Source: Microcaldota archaeon
Lineage (GTDB): Archaea > Micrarchaeota > Micrarchaeia > Micrarchaeales > Micrarchaeaceae
Assembly: GCA_021791775.1 (NCBI GenBank)
Contig: JAJYVY010000009.1
Span: 1 to 21,107, forward strand
Length of the DNA: 21,107 nucleotides
Direction of reading: 5' to 3'
A program made the translations under genes and the position numbers. Shown in pieces: positions 13,855 to 21,107 of the stretch. The notes beneath the pieces are model-generated. The model was not told the origin of the DNA, did no database searches, and saw nothing but the letters and a program-made list of their open reading frames with translations. The first letter of the stretch is position 1; each line of letters opens with the position of its first letter.

Positions 13855-14376
13855 TTACTTAATGCCAATGTGCTCTAGGACTGGATGTATCGCACCTTCG
13901 ATTGCGGTGGTGCTTTTGAATGTTATTATGTTGCCATCTATCTCGAATTCATTTTCGCTTATTAGTCCGTGGAAAAGCTGTATTGCTCTTTGAGTTTCCT
14001 GATCTTCTGGGGCTGCCATCTTTTTTCCTTTTATCAGGTTTGCTTTCGCCAATATTCTCTGCGCATTGGCAACTGCGAATATGTACTTTTTCGCTGCATT
14101 GAATTTCGCGAGTACATCAAAAAATGGCCTGAATTCGTAGAGTTTGTAGGCCTCTATGCCGGGCCCATCAATGAGCACTATTCCATCATAATTTTGCGCG
14201 TCTACCCTGTTAGTGTTTATGTCTGGTTTGTATGTAGCACCATGCGCCCCTTCGCAGTTTTTTGTGCTGTAGCTGCTTATCTGCGATTCAATGCCCCATC
14301 TGTCAAAGAACATCTTGAAAGTGCTTACTGATTCGTCTCGAAAGTTATTGGGCGGTATGAATATTAGGAACTTCAT
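13855..14376 (-). CDS. DJ-1/PfpI-like protein lacking the catalytic cysteine
   Basis: 173 aa. The class I glutamine amidotransferase-like fold of DJ-1/PfpI is suggested by 'KFLIFIPPNNFRDESV' at the N-terminus, 'YDGIVLIDGPG' at 63-73 (family 'YDalvlPGG'), and 'FAVANAQRILAKANLIKGKK' at 100-119, which lines up with family 'AICHGPQLLAxAGLLKGRK'. At the nucleophile elbow the usual Cys-His is Ala103-Asn104, so neither a PfpI peptidase nor a DJ-1 glyoxalase/deglycase reaction should be possible by the known mechanism. The only cysteine is C41. It may bind a ligand or a partner instead. It is 31 bases after PCNA with its own TATA-like box at the PCNA stop, and 11 bases before the kinase-like gene. 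Confidence 0.7.
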   Translation of the reverse strand: MKFLIFIPPNNFRDESVSTFKMFFDRWGIESQISSYSTKNCEGAHGATYKPDINTNRVDAQNYDGIVLIDGPGIEAYKLYEFRPFFDVLAKFNAAKKYIFAVANAQRILAKANLIKGKKMAAPEDQETQRAIQLFHGLISENEFEIDGNIITFKSTTAIEGAIHPVLEHIGIK

Positions 14377-14397
14377 AGTATCTTTATCCAGATACAG

Positions 14398-14406
14398 CTA
14401 TAAAAA
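14398..14406 (-). promoter_or_regulatory. TATA-like box for the DJ-1-like gene
   Basis: On the minus strand TTTTTATAG lies 22-30 bases before the ATG at 14376, against the PCNA stop (14408-14410). It could allow the DJ-1-like and kinase-like genes to be transcribed apart from PCNA. The element also sits in the short dyad AGCTATAAAAAGCT (14396-14409). Confidence 0.35.
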
Positions 14407-14407
14407 G

Positions 14408-15151
14408 CTAACTTTCCATGTACGGCGCCAGATAGTAAGTTAGGTTTGCATCTCCGATCTTATAATCTATCCTTATCGGTTCCTCTGTCTTGATGGACAT
14501 TGATATGGAATTGCCTTGTGGGCATGCTCTAACTATTCTATCCAGATATTCGAGATTGAATGTCGCTGTTGAAGGTTTTGAAACCTCCATTTTCTTTACG
14601 AATTCTGCATTGCCAGAGTGATCTTCCTCCAATTCTGCCGCATCGCCCTTTGCGACAATCCTGAAGTTGTCTTTTTCTGTCCTGAAACCTATCAATGTAG
14701 ACAGGGACGTCGCGTCTTTGAGGACCTCCTTGAACAAATCGCTCTTCAATTCGACCTTTGATTCAAACTCTATTTTCGGCTCCTTGTCGGCCTCTTTTTT
14801 GACATCTATCATAGGTAGTTTGTATCTTCTTCTGCTGTTCTCCCCTATGAATTCTATTGACAGCTTGTTGTTCGAGTCCTTCATTACAAGCTGTTCATTG
14901 TTCCTTGCGCTGGCGAGTATCCTGTTGAGGTTCTCTAGATTCAACCCTACATTGACGGACTTATCCACATCGTACTTCGAAAACGCCTTGTTCGGTATGA
15001 AGAATGCTACCATGCTTATCCCGGACGGATCCATAGCCTTCAGGGATATCCCTTCCTTTGAAATGTTGAACGCTCCTTCATCAACAAGGCTCACTATCGA
15101 ACCTACGCAGTCTCTCCAGTATCTAGCATCGTCTATCTTTATATCGAACAT
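14408..15151 (-). CDS. pcn: DNA polymerase sliding clamp (PCNA)
   Basis: 247 aa, the standard length of archaeal PCNA, which forms a ring of three subunits and tethers polymerases, ligase and FEN1 to DNA. Diagnostic text: 'ISKEGISLKAMDPSGISMVA' (family 'GLxxxAMDxSxV'), 'GLNLENLNRILASA', 'LPMIDVKKE' in the interdomain connector region, and the C-terminal 'YYLAPYMES' that forms part of the partner-binding surface. Two repeated clamp domains are visible. Only one PCNA gene is in the window, so a homotrimer is the simple reading. The ATG at 15151 has a TATA-like box 20-27 bases upstream. It precedes a DJ-1-like and a polyprenol-kinase-like gene, which have no evident link to replication. Confidence 0.96.
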   Translation of the reverse strand: MFDIKIDDARYWRDCVGSIVSLVDEGAFNISKEGISLKAMDPSGISMVAFFIPNKAFSKYDVDKSVNVGLNLENLNRILASARNNEQLVMKDSNNKLSIEFIGENSRRRYKLPMIDVKKEADKEPKIEFESKVELKSDLFKEVLKDATSLSTLIGFRTEKDNFRIVAKGDAAELEEDHSGNAEFVKKMEVSKPSTATFNLEYLDRIVRACPQGNSISMSIKTEEPIRIDYKIGDANLTYYLAPYMES

Positions 15152-15170
15152 TCAACCACGCAGTAATGAG

Positions 15171-15178
15171 TATAATTA
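15171..15178 (-). promoter_or_regulatory. TATA-like box for the PCNA gene
   Basis: On the minus strand TAATTATA lies 20-27 bases before the PCNA ATG at 15151, in the 63-base gap after the fumarase-like gene. The spacing fits a leaderless transcript; no ribosome site is seen before the ATG. It separates PCNA from the succinate dehydrogenase cluster. Confidence 0.45.
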
Positions 15179-15214
15179 TTCTGTCGTAAAGGAATAAAAA
15201 CGTATGCAAATGCC

Positions 15215-16603
15215 TCATTTCCCGAAAACTTCCCTTCTGGGGTCCAATAATCTATCTAGGGTTTTTTTGTCAAGGATTTTCATGTCGAGGCACACCTCCT
15301 TTATGCTTTTGTGCTTTAAGTATGCCGTCCTGACTATTGTGGCCGCTTTGGCATAGCTTATGTAGGGCGTTAGCGCAGTCGCTATAGACAGATCCATGCT
15401 TAGATGTTGCTCTATGATTTTTTTGTTGGTTTTTATTCCTGAAATGCACCTATCTGCCAATGCATTTATCGCATTTGATAGGATGTTTATCGAGAAAAGG
15501 AGGTTGTATGCGATTATTGGAGTGAACACATTGAGCTCAAGCTGAGCCGACTCGGCAGCTATATCGTTCGCATGCGACAATCCTATAACCTCGAAACATA
15601 CCATATTCATCATTTCAGCCATGCTCGGGTTTATTTTGCCTGGCATGATTGAAGACCCTGGAAGGATTGCAGGCAGCGTAATTTCACTTATTCCTGTTCT
15701 TGGGCCAGAGGTAAGCAACCTCAGGTCATTTGCGATTTTAGATATAGATATGGCGGCTTCTTTTAATACGTCGCTGATAGAGAGGATTGATTGCTGTCCC
15801 TGCATTATCTTGAACCTGTTGTCAGTTATGAAGAACTTGGCTCCCGTCATCCTATTTATCTCTTTTACCGCCTCTGCGGCGTAGCGCTTGCCTGCATTGA
15901 GGCCTGTGCCGACAGCTGTGCCGCCGAGGGGGAGCTCCAGGAGTGCAACGTAGTTGTTTTCAAGGAAGTCTATCGCGTGGCTAATCGCGCCGCAATAGCC
16001 GCTAAATTCTTGCCCTAGGGTCATAGGTACTGCGTCCTGCAGATGCGTCCTGCCGACTTTTATTGTTTTTGCGAACTCTCTAGATTTCTTTGCAAGTGCC
16101 GTTTCAAGTTTTCTTAGCGCTGGGAGAAGGCTATTTTTTGATGCCAAGTAGCACGATATCTGTATTGCGGATGGGAAGGTATCATTTGTTGACTGGCTCA
16201 TGTTCACATGGTCGTTGGGATGCACTATCCTATAATCGCCTTTCTTGCCTTTGAGCATTTCTATTGCGCGGTTTGCAAGCACCTCATTGACATTCATGTT
16301 TATGTTGGTGCCTGCGCCTGCCTGAAATATGTCTGTTACAAATTGGTCTGATAGGTTTCCGGATAGCACTTCATTACACGCCATTATTATGGCCCTGCCG
16401 CGCTTTTTATCTAGCTTTCCTATTTTCATATTGGAGATGGCCGCTGCTTTCTTTATGATTATATATGCTTCTATCATCTTCCAGCTTATTTTCTCGCCAG
16501 ATATCTTGAAGTTATCTACGACTCTCTGTGTTTCAGATCCATAATAGGCATCCTTCGGCACTCTAACCCTGCCTAGCACGTCCGATTCTATTCTGTATTG
16601 CAT
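15215..16603 (-). CDS. fumC: Class II fumarase / aspartase family lyase, probably fumarate hydratase
   Basis: 462 aa from ATG 16603, chosen because a full 'GGGTGAT' ribosome site lies just upstream across the SdhB stop; an upstream start at 16624 is open but weaker. The three family regions are present: 'GAGTNINMNVNEVLANRA' near 96-113, 'GRTHLQDAVPMTLGQE' with T186 and H187, and the signature 'GSSIMPGKINP' with S317, K323 and N325. Fumarase traits are 'NMNVNEVLANRAIEML' and 'LGGTAVGTGLN'. Aspartase traits are 'SQSTND' (S138, T139, N140; fumarases have SQSSND) and 'ESAQLELNV'. Position directly behind the succinate dehydrogenase genes, 4 bases after SdhB, argues for fumarate to malate. Aspartate ammonia-lyase, also giving fumarate, stays possible. 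Superfamily certain, substrate about two to one for fumarase. Confidence 0.75.
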   Translation of the reverse strand: MQYRIESDVLGRVRVPKDAYYGSETQRVVDNFKISGEKISWKMIEAYIIIKKAAAISNMKIGKLDKKRGRAIIMACNEVLSGNLSDQFVTDIFQAGAGTNINMNVNEVLANRAIEMLKGKKGDYRIVHPNDHVNMSQSTNDTFPSAIQISCYLASKNSLLPALRKLETALAKKSREFAKTIKVGRTHLQDAVPMTLGQEFSGYCGAISHAIDFLENNYVALLELPLGGTAVGTGLNAGKRYAAEAVKEINRMTGAKFFITDNRFKIMQGQQSILSISDVLKEAAISISKIANDLRLLTSGPRTGISEITLPAILPGSSIMPGKINPSMAEMMNMVCFEVIGLSHANDIAAESAQLELNVFTPIIAYNLLFSINILSNAINALADRCISGIKTNKKIIEQHLSMDLSIATALTPYISYAKAATIVRTAYLKHKSIKEVCLDMKILDKKTLDRLLDPRREVFGK

Positions 16604-16607
16604 AGTA

Positions 16608-17603
16608 TCACCCTTTTTTCTCATTAGTTATATTGCTTTTCATTGTATCTTTTTTCATCAACTGTATGGCTGATGCTGGGTCAACTCCTTTCGGGCACAC
16701 TTTAGAGCAAGCGCCAGCATACTCGCACCCCCAGAGCCCTTCCAAGGTGTCTATTTCATTAAGCCTTTTGACATTGAGCTGGTCTCTTGAATCTTTATAG
16801 TATCTGTATGCCTGGGAGAGCGGTTGCGGCCCTATGAAGTCTGGATTGACATTAACAACTGGGCATGCGTCCATGCAAAGGCCACACATTATGCAGTATG
16901 AATACGGGAGGAATTCCTGTATTTGAGATTGCTTTTGTGGGTATTCTTCCTGCGCTTCGTATTGCCCTTTCTTATCTCTTCTATAGAGCCGCGGAGTTAC
17001 GGATAGGTGCTTTGCGAAGAATTCATCTAGATCGCAGACGAGATCCTTCAGAATTGGATGAGCTTGCATTGGCTGTACGTTTATAGCACCATTCCTTAGG
17101 TTCTTCATTGCGTTTGTCTCGCAAGCGAGAGCGGGCTTCCCATTTATCACCATGGCGCACGAGCCGCATATGCCCATCCTGCAGCTGTATCTGAATGATA
17201 GAGTTTGGTCTCCTTTCTCTTTCACTGCACATAACATGTCCAGCACGCTGGTAAATCTGCTTATATGAAGCGCGTATATCTGCCTGTCTGCTTCTTTGGC
17301 GCCTGCGTTAAGCCTTGTAACAATCAACTCTGCGGGATTGCCAGGCAGCTCTGAGATATTCATGCCTTTTTCTTTTTTAGGGTGGTTGAACATGCTTAGC
17401 GCCGGGCTTTTCGCATGGCCTTTAACGTAAACTTCGACCATTCCGGAAATGCCGAATGCAAGAAGCCCAATTATTATCAGCGGCACGAAAACATAGTGGG
17501 CTGCAGCAGGGACAAAGAGCAGAGCTAATAGATAGAGCACCATCAGCACTGGCACTCCCATCATAGCTGCGTACATAGGGGCCAATGCAAGCGAAGTTTT
17601 CAT
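16608..17603 (-). CDS. sdhB: Succinate dehydrogenase iron-sulfur subunit with N-terminal membrane hairpin
   Basis: 331 aa from ATG 17603, which overlaps the upstream stop as ATGA; GTG 17612 is an alternative. Residues about 90-331 are a complete SdhB: [2Fe-2S] ligands C141, C146, C149 ('CRMGICGSC') and C161; [4Fe-4S] C237, C240, C243 in 'CIMCGLCMDACP'; and for [3Fe-4S] C247, C293, C299 and C303 ('CEYAGACSKVCPKGVDP'). It passes electrons from SdhA's FAD to quinone at the membrane. Unusually, about 90 residues precede this: two hydrophobic helices at about 12-33 and 37-60, then a polar linker. Ordinary SdhB is about 230-260 aa and has no membrane helices. The hairpin may supply part of the anchor, since only one small anchor gene exists here. 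The FrdB family is similar; aerobic context favours SdhB. Confidence 0.92.
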   Translation of the reverse strand: MKTSLALAPMYAAMMGVPVLMVLYLLALLFVPAAAHYVFVPLIIIGLLAFGISGMVEVYVKGHAKSPALSMFNHPKKEKGMNISELPGNPAELIVTRLNAGAKEADRQIYALHISRFTSVLDMLCAVKEKGDQTLSFRYSCRMGICGSCAMVINGKPALACETNAMKNLRNGAINVQPMQAHPILKDLVCDLDEFFAKHLSVTPRLYRRDKKGQYEAQEEYPQKQSQIQEFLPYSYCIMCGLCMDACPVVNVNPDFIGPQPLSQAYRYYKDSRDQLNVKRLNEIDTLEGLWGCEYAGACSKVCPKGVDPASAIQLMKKDTMKSNITNEKKG

Positions 17604-18028
17604 AGTAACCACAATATAGATATGGCTATAAGTCCGGCTATCCAGATAGACAGGGCGGCGTAGGGCAGTGCTTTGTACACCCGGGTATGGGGGTGCTGCT
17701 CGTATTTTATGGCTGATTCCATGTATGATTTATTTAGGTCGCCATGAATGAATCCTTTCGTTGCAATTACCGAGGCACCTTTTGCACTTTCAAATACTTG
17801 AGGGGTAAAAACGACCCATACGGCTATCAAAAGCAGACGCGACACCGCATCCAGCACAGCGTAATCAAGAATATAAGTGGCTGCGAGTACGATTGCAGAG
17901 ATTATTGACAGCGGTATAAGAATCCTGTAGAAGAGCATGTGTATGTAACCTTCTCTGTAGAAGTGCCATAAGCGGGTTATCCTTCCCTGCCCTCCTCTTA
18001 AATCATATGTCTCTTTTTCCAAATACAC
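17600..18028 (-). CDS. Small membrane anchor of succinate dehydrogenase (SdhC/SdhD-like)
   Basis: 142 aa from GTG 18028; a TTG two codons on sits better behind 'AGGTG'. Three hydrophobic segments at about 32-54, 63-80 and 117-142. The N-terminal 'RITRLWHFYREGYIHMLFYR' carries H22 and H30 just before the first helix, and H95, H112 and H114 lie between helices 2 and 3. I cannot assign haem ligands with confidence: no family motif stands out. Position between sdhA (17 bases upstream) and sdhB (4-base overlap), plus size and topology, identify it as the membrane anchor that binds the iron-sulfur subunit and quinone. With the two helices of SdhB the total is five, the number in single-subunit (type B) anchors. 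Confidence 0.7.
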   Translation of the reverse strand: MYLEKETYDLRGGQGRITRLWHFYREGYIHMLFYRILIPLSIISAIVLAATYILDYAVLDAVSRLLLIAVWVVFTPQVFESAKGASVIATKGFIHGDLNKSYMESAIKYEQHPHTRVYKALPYAALSIWIAGLIAISILWLL

Positions 18029-18045
18029 ACCTATGCACTTTAATT

Positions 18046-19800
18046 CTAATACTCTCTGGGTTTGGGTTTCCAGTTGGTTATTTTTACTGGGATGTATGAC
18101 AACTTCGGTCCTTTTTTGGAGTACGTGGCTATTGTGTGCTTAAGCCATTCCCTGTCATCCCTTTCTTTGTACTCTAAGACCGCGTGTGCCCCCCTGCTCT
18201 CTTTCCTATTGATTGCACTGCGTATGGAGACCTCGGATAACTCCAGCAGGTTACTTATTTCAAATGCATCTCTCATGTTCGTATTAAATATCTTGCCCTT
18301 GTCTTCTATCCCTATCCTTTTCGATAGGCGTTTCAGCTCCAGTATCTCTTTCAAGGCCTGCCTCATGCCTTTGGCTGTGCGGAATACATACATGTGCTCT
18401 TCCATCGCATTCTGCATCCTCTCTCTTATTGAGTATGGACTCTCATCCCCGTCCATAGCTATTAACCTGTCAAGATCTTTTTCTGCATTTCCGACTAATT
18501 TGTTCGGGGATACTGGATGTTGGCCTTTGTGCTGGGATGCGTGCCTGGCAGCTTCTATTCCGGTTATCCTGCCCCATACTGCGCATTGGCTCAGGGAATT
18601 GCTCCCCAGCCTATTTGAGCCGTGAATGCTTACACATCCGCATTCTCCTGCAGCCCATAAACCGGCTATTGGAATGCTTGAGTCTGCGCTCATTACACTG
18701 CCGTTTATGTCTGTATGGATTCCACCCATCGTGAAGTGCGCTGCCGGTCTTACCGGTATTGGCTCCTCAATCGGGTCGAGCCCCAGATTCTTTATTGTTA
18801 TCTCGCGGATCATGGGAAGTTTGAAGTTTATTTTATCCTTGCCGAGGTGTCTTAAGTCTAAATTAACATATTTCATCCCGGACCCCTCCTGGATAAGCCC
18901 TTTGCCTTTGTTTATTTCTGTTATTATCGCCCTTGAGACTATGTCCCTCGGTGCAAGCTCCATTTTTGCCGGAGCATAATCCTTCATGAATCGCTCCCCA
19001 TCCACGTTTTTAAGATAAGCTCCTTCTCCTCTGGATGCCTCTGTTATGAGTATGCCGCTGGGCACCAATGCCGTGGGATGGAACTGTATGAACTCCATGT
19101 CCTTGAGAGGCACCCCTGCCCTGTACGCCATGGCTATGCCGTCACCAGTGCTTGAATACGAGGTTGTTGTGAATCCGAATACCCTTGCGTATCCACCTGT
19201 GGCTATTATGCATGCTTTTGCCTTGAATAGCACTCGCTCTCCGGTCGCCAGGTTTATGCCGAAAAGACCGGCGAATCTCTTTTCAGATAAAAGAAGGTGG
19301 GTTATGTAGTACTCGTGGAATATCTTGATGTTTTCTATCCCAGTAAGATAATCGTAAAGGGCCCTTAACATGAAGAATCCGGTTTTGTCTGCCGCGAATG
19401 CCGTCCTCTTAACACTCATCCCGCCGAATGCCCGGAATTGTATCTCTTCGTTCTCTTCCCTGATCCAAGGCACTCCAAGATGCTCAAAGAATCGTATTTC
19501 TTTTGGTGCGTTCTTCACTAGGATGCTTACGGCATCTTGATCTGCCAGATAATCCGATCCTTTGATTGTATCGAATGCATGAAGGTCATAGGAATCATCA
19601 TTCTGGCCCGGATAAAGCACCCCTGATATGCCACCTTCTGCAGCTATCGAATGGCTCCTCATCGCATGCAGTTTGCTTATCACCGCTATTCTCACTTTCT
19701 CATTCTGCGATTTGCTAGCGTGGATAGCCGCCGACATGCCAGCGATTCCGCTGCCGAGCACGACTATATCAAAATCAAGTACCTCAGTCATTCGCATCAT
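18046..19800 (-). CDS. sdhA: Succinate dehydrogenase flavoprotein subunit
   Basis: 584 aa, normal length. Oxidises succinate to fumarate at a covalently bound FAD. The FAD-binding 'LGSGIAGMSAAIHA' is at 15-28. H50 in 'MRSHSIAAEGGI' is the expected FAD-linking histidine. Active-site residues: H241 ('FHPTALVPSG' follows 'FIQ'), R257 in 'TEASRGEGAYLKN', R285 in 'LAPRDIVSRA', H355 in 'RPAAHFTMGGI' and R397 in 'SIHGSNRLGSNSL'. The helical C-terminal domain is complete. Possible starts are the ATGs at 19800, 19797 and 19791, all within the end of the malic enzyme gene, so translation is coupled. L-aspartate oxidase is related but lacks a following sdhB; the neighbours settle it. Confidence 0.95.
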   Translation of the reverse strand: MMRMTEVLDFDIVVLGSGIAGMSAAIHASKSQNEKVRIAVISKLHAMRSHSIAAEGGISGVLYPGQNDDSYDLHAFDTIKGSDYLADQDAVSILVKNAPKEIRFFEHLGVPWIREENEEIQFRAFGGMSVKRTAFAADKTGFFMLRALYDYLTGIENIKIFHEYYITHLLLSEKRFAGLFGINLATGERVLFKAKACIIATGGYARVFGFTTTSYSSTGDGIAMAYRAGVPLKDMEFIQFHPTALVPSGILITEASRGEGAYLKNVDGERFMKDYAPAKMELAPRDIVSRAIITEINKGKGLIQEGSGMKYVNLDLRHLGKDKINFKLPMIREITIKNLGLDPIEEPIPVRPAAHFTMGGIHTDINGSVMSADSSIPIAGLWAAGECGCVSIHGSNRLGSNSLSQCAVWGRITGIEAARHASQHKGQHPVSPNKLVGNAEKDLDRLIAMDGDESPYSIRERMQNAMEEHMYVFRTAKGMRQALKEILELKRLSKRIGIEDKGKIFNTNMRDAFEISNLLELSEVSIRSAINRKESRGAHAVLEYKERDDREWLKHTIATYSKKGPKLSYIPVKITNWKPKPREY

Positions 19801-21097
19801 ACTTCTGGTTTAATCTCTCGATGTTCTTCTCTATTTTGTTGTACATAGAAAGCATCATCTTTATCTCATTCTTTATCTGATTCTTATTTGGGTGGGCTTT
19901 TGCTGCTCCAGAATCGACAGCTGCAGCTGCAACTCTTGTTGCTATCCTTATCGTCAGTGCGGTATACTCCTTTATATTGCCGAATTTTGGGATTATGTGG
20001 CTTTCTGATCTTTCTGACTTCTTTACATAAGATGCTATTGCATCGCTGGCTGCCATTATCATATCGTTTGTAATTTTTGATGCGTGAGAAGAAAGAAGAC
20101 CTCTGAAAAGGCCTGGGAATGCTATATAGTTATTTACTTGGTTTGGAATGTCGCTTCTGCCAGTGGCCACTATTGCCGCCCCCGCGTCTTTTGCTTCCTG
20201 GTAGTCTATTTCTGGGTCTGGATTAGCAAGTGCGAATATTATTGGCGATTTTGCCATTGTTTTTATCATCTCTTTCGTGAATGAGTGTTGGTGAGAAACC
20301 CCTATCAGCACATCGGCGCCTTTAACGACTTCAGACAAATTCCCTTTTTCCATGCCAGCGTTCGTCACCTTCGATACTATTTCCTTGAATTCGTTCATGT
20401 TGTTTTGCCTCCCTTCATATATTGCCCCAGCAGTGTCACAGACGATTATACTGCGGACTTTAGATGCGCATAATATTTCAGCAACTCCAATGCCTGCGGC
20501 TCCTGCGCCGTTTATCACCACCTTTATGTCGCGGAAATTTTTCCCCACCACGGAAAGGGCATTTATTAATGCCGCCCTGACCACTATCGCAGTACCGCTC
20601 CTGTCATCATGAAAGAGAGGCAACTTCAACCTTTCTTCAAGTTTCCTAGTTATATTGAAGGCTTTTGGCATCTCTATGTCTTCTATGTTTATTGCCGCTA
20701 CTGATGGCTTTATCATCTCTACGAATTTAACAATGTCGTCTTCGCTCTTAGAGCCGATGCAGATGGGTATAGCATCAACACCCCCAAATTTCTTGAAAAG
20801 AAGGGTTTTACCTTCCAGAATTGGCATCTCTGCCTCTGGACCAAGATCTCCAAGTCCAAGAACCCTCGTGCCATCGCTTATTATAGCTATGGTGTTGCCT
20901 CTACTGGTGTACTCGTAGGACAGGTCCGCATTCTCGCTTATCGCCTTGCTGACAGCGGCGACTCCAGGAGTGTAATAGAATGCCAAATCCCTGCTGTCTT
21001 TTATCATTACCTTTCCCACTATCTCTATTTTACCCCGCCTCTTCCTATGCGCAGAAAGGATTTGCTCCCTTATTTCTGCATCTAACCATTCCACCAT
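19784..21097 (-). CDS. Malic enzyme (malate dehydrogenase, oxaloacetate-decarboxylating)
   Basis: 437 aa, the length of the short prokaryotic form without a phosphotransacetylase domain. Converts malate to pyruvate and CO2 with reduction of NAD(P). Y42 in 'YYTPGVAAVSKAI' and K97 in 'LEGKTLLFKKFGG' are the catalytic pair. E139, D140 ('NIEDIEMPKAF') and D165 ('LFHDDRSGTAIV') bind the metal. The loop is 'FHDDRSGTA' where most members have 'FHDDQHGTA'. The nucleotide domain shows 'NGAGAAGIGVAEIL' and then 'IIVCDTAGAIYEGR', where the Asp after the second strand hints at NAD. 'LANPDPE' and 'ATGRSD(I/Y)PNQVNN' are typical. The C-terminal ~25 residues are a charged helix. First gene of the sdh cluster; only 10 bases upstream are visible, so its promoter lies largely outside. 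Confidence 0.94.
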   Translation of the reverse strand: MVEWLDAEIREQILSAHRKRRGKIEIVGKVMIKDSRDLAFYYTPGVAAVSKAISENADLSYEYTSRGNTIAIISDGTRVLGLGDLGPEAEMPILEGKTLLFKKFGGVDAIPICIGSKSEDDIVKFVEMIKPSVAAINIEDIEMPKAFNITRKLEERLKLPLFHDDRSGTAIVVRAALINALSVVGKNFRDIKVVINGAGAAGIGVAEILCASKVRSIIVCDTAGAIYEGRQNNMNEFKEIVSKVTNAGMEKGNLSEVVKGADVLIGVSHQHSFTKEMIKTMAKSPIIFALANPDPEIDYQEAKDAGAAIVATGRSDIPNQVNNYIAFPGLFRGLLSSHASKITNDMIMAASDAIASYVKKSERSESHIIPKFGNIKEYTALTIRIATRVAAAAVDSGAAKAHPNKNQIKNEIKMMLSMYNKIEKNIERLNQKYDAND

Positions 21098-21107
21098 AAC
21101 AGTATAT

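Noticed and set aside
18062..18625. Open frame of 187 codons on the plus strand inside sdhA
   Set aside because: It is antisense to the well-conserved C-terminal half of SdhA, with no recognised motif or expression signal.
1..21107. tRNA, rRNA, CRISPR arrays, insertion sequences
   Set aside because: Gene-free gaps were read on both strands; all are shorter than 200 bases and show no cloverleaf, regular repeat-spacer pattern or transposase frame.

Overview
The window reads as a chromosomal segment of an archaeon. The evidence is a PCNA-type sliding clamp, a TYW1/Taw1-type wyosine enzyme (an archaeal/eukaryotic tRNA modification), TATA-like boxes about 22-40 bases before start codons (several genes look leaderless), GGTG/GGAGG-type Shine-Dalgarno sites inside operons, and dense packing with many ATGA-type overlaps. 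TCA-cycle genes, cytochrome bd and very tight packing in one archaeal segment recall the acidophilic ARMAN/Micrarchaeota lineage of DPANN (Micrarchaeum-like). That placement is an inference from gene content and was not tested by a search.

Layout. (1) 1-2555, minus strand: 5' part of an AcnA-type aconitase gene that runs off the left edge, malate dehydrogenase and citrate synthase. (2) 2629-3663, plus: 4-demethylwyosine synthase, sharing a divergent TATA region with citrate synthase. (3) 3860-8592, plus: seven tightly coupled genes of mostly membrane character around a VirB4/HerA-type ATPase. They include a candidate VirB2-like hairpin pilin, a VirB6/CedA-like polytopic protein and a two-helix protein with a VirB4-N-like domain, followed by three unrecognised genes. 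I read this as a type IV secretion/conjugation-derived or Ced-like envelope machine, and it is the most novel part of the window. (4) 8596-10199, minus: Rieske ferredoxin, aldo/keto reductase, small charged hypothetical protein. (5) 10252-13180, plus: cytochrome bd oxidase subunits I and II plus a coupled 7-TM protein. (6) 13148-15151, minus: polyprenol/phytol-kinase-like membrane protein, a DJ-1-like protein without the catalytic Cys, and PCNA. (7) 15215-21097, minus: malic enzyme, SdhA, small membrane anchor, SdhB with an N-terminal membrane hairpin, and a class II fumarase/aspartase.

Together, citrate synthase, aconitase, succinate dehydrogenase, fumarase, malate dehydrogenase and malic enzyme cover much of the oxidative TCA cycle. 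Succinate dehydrogenase would feed quinol to the bd oxidase, giving a short aerobic respiratory chain. No tRNA, rRNA, CRISPR array, transposase or integrase was seen. Every gene-free stretch is shorter than 300 bases; the longest are 307-469 and 3664-3859.
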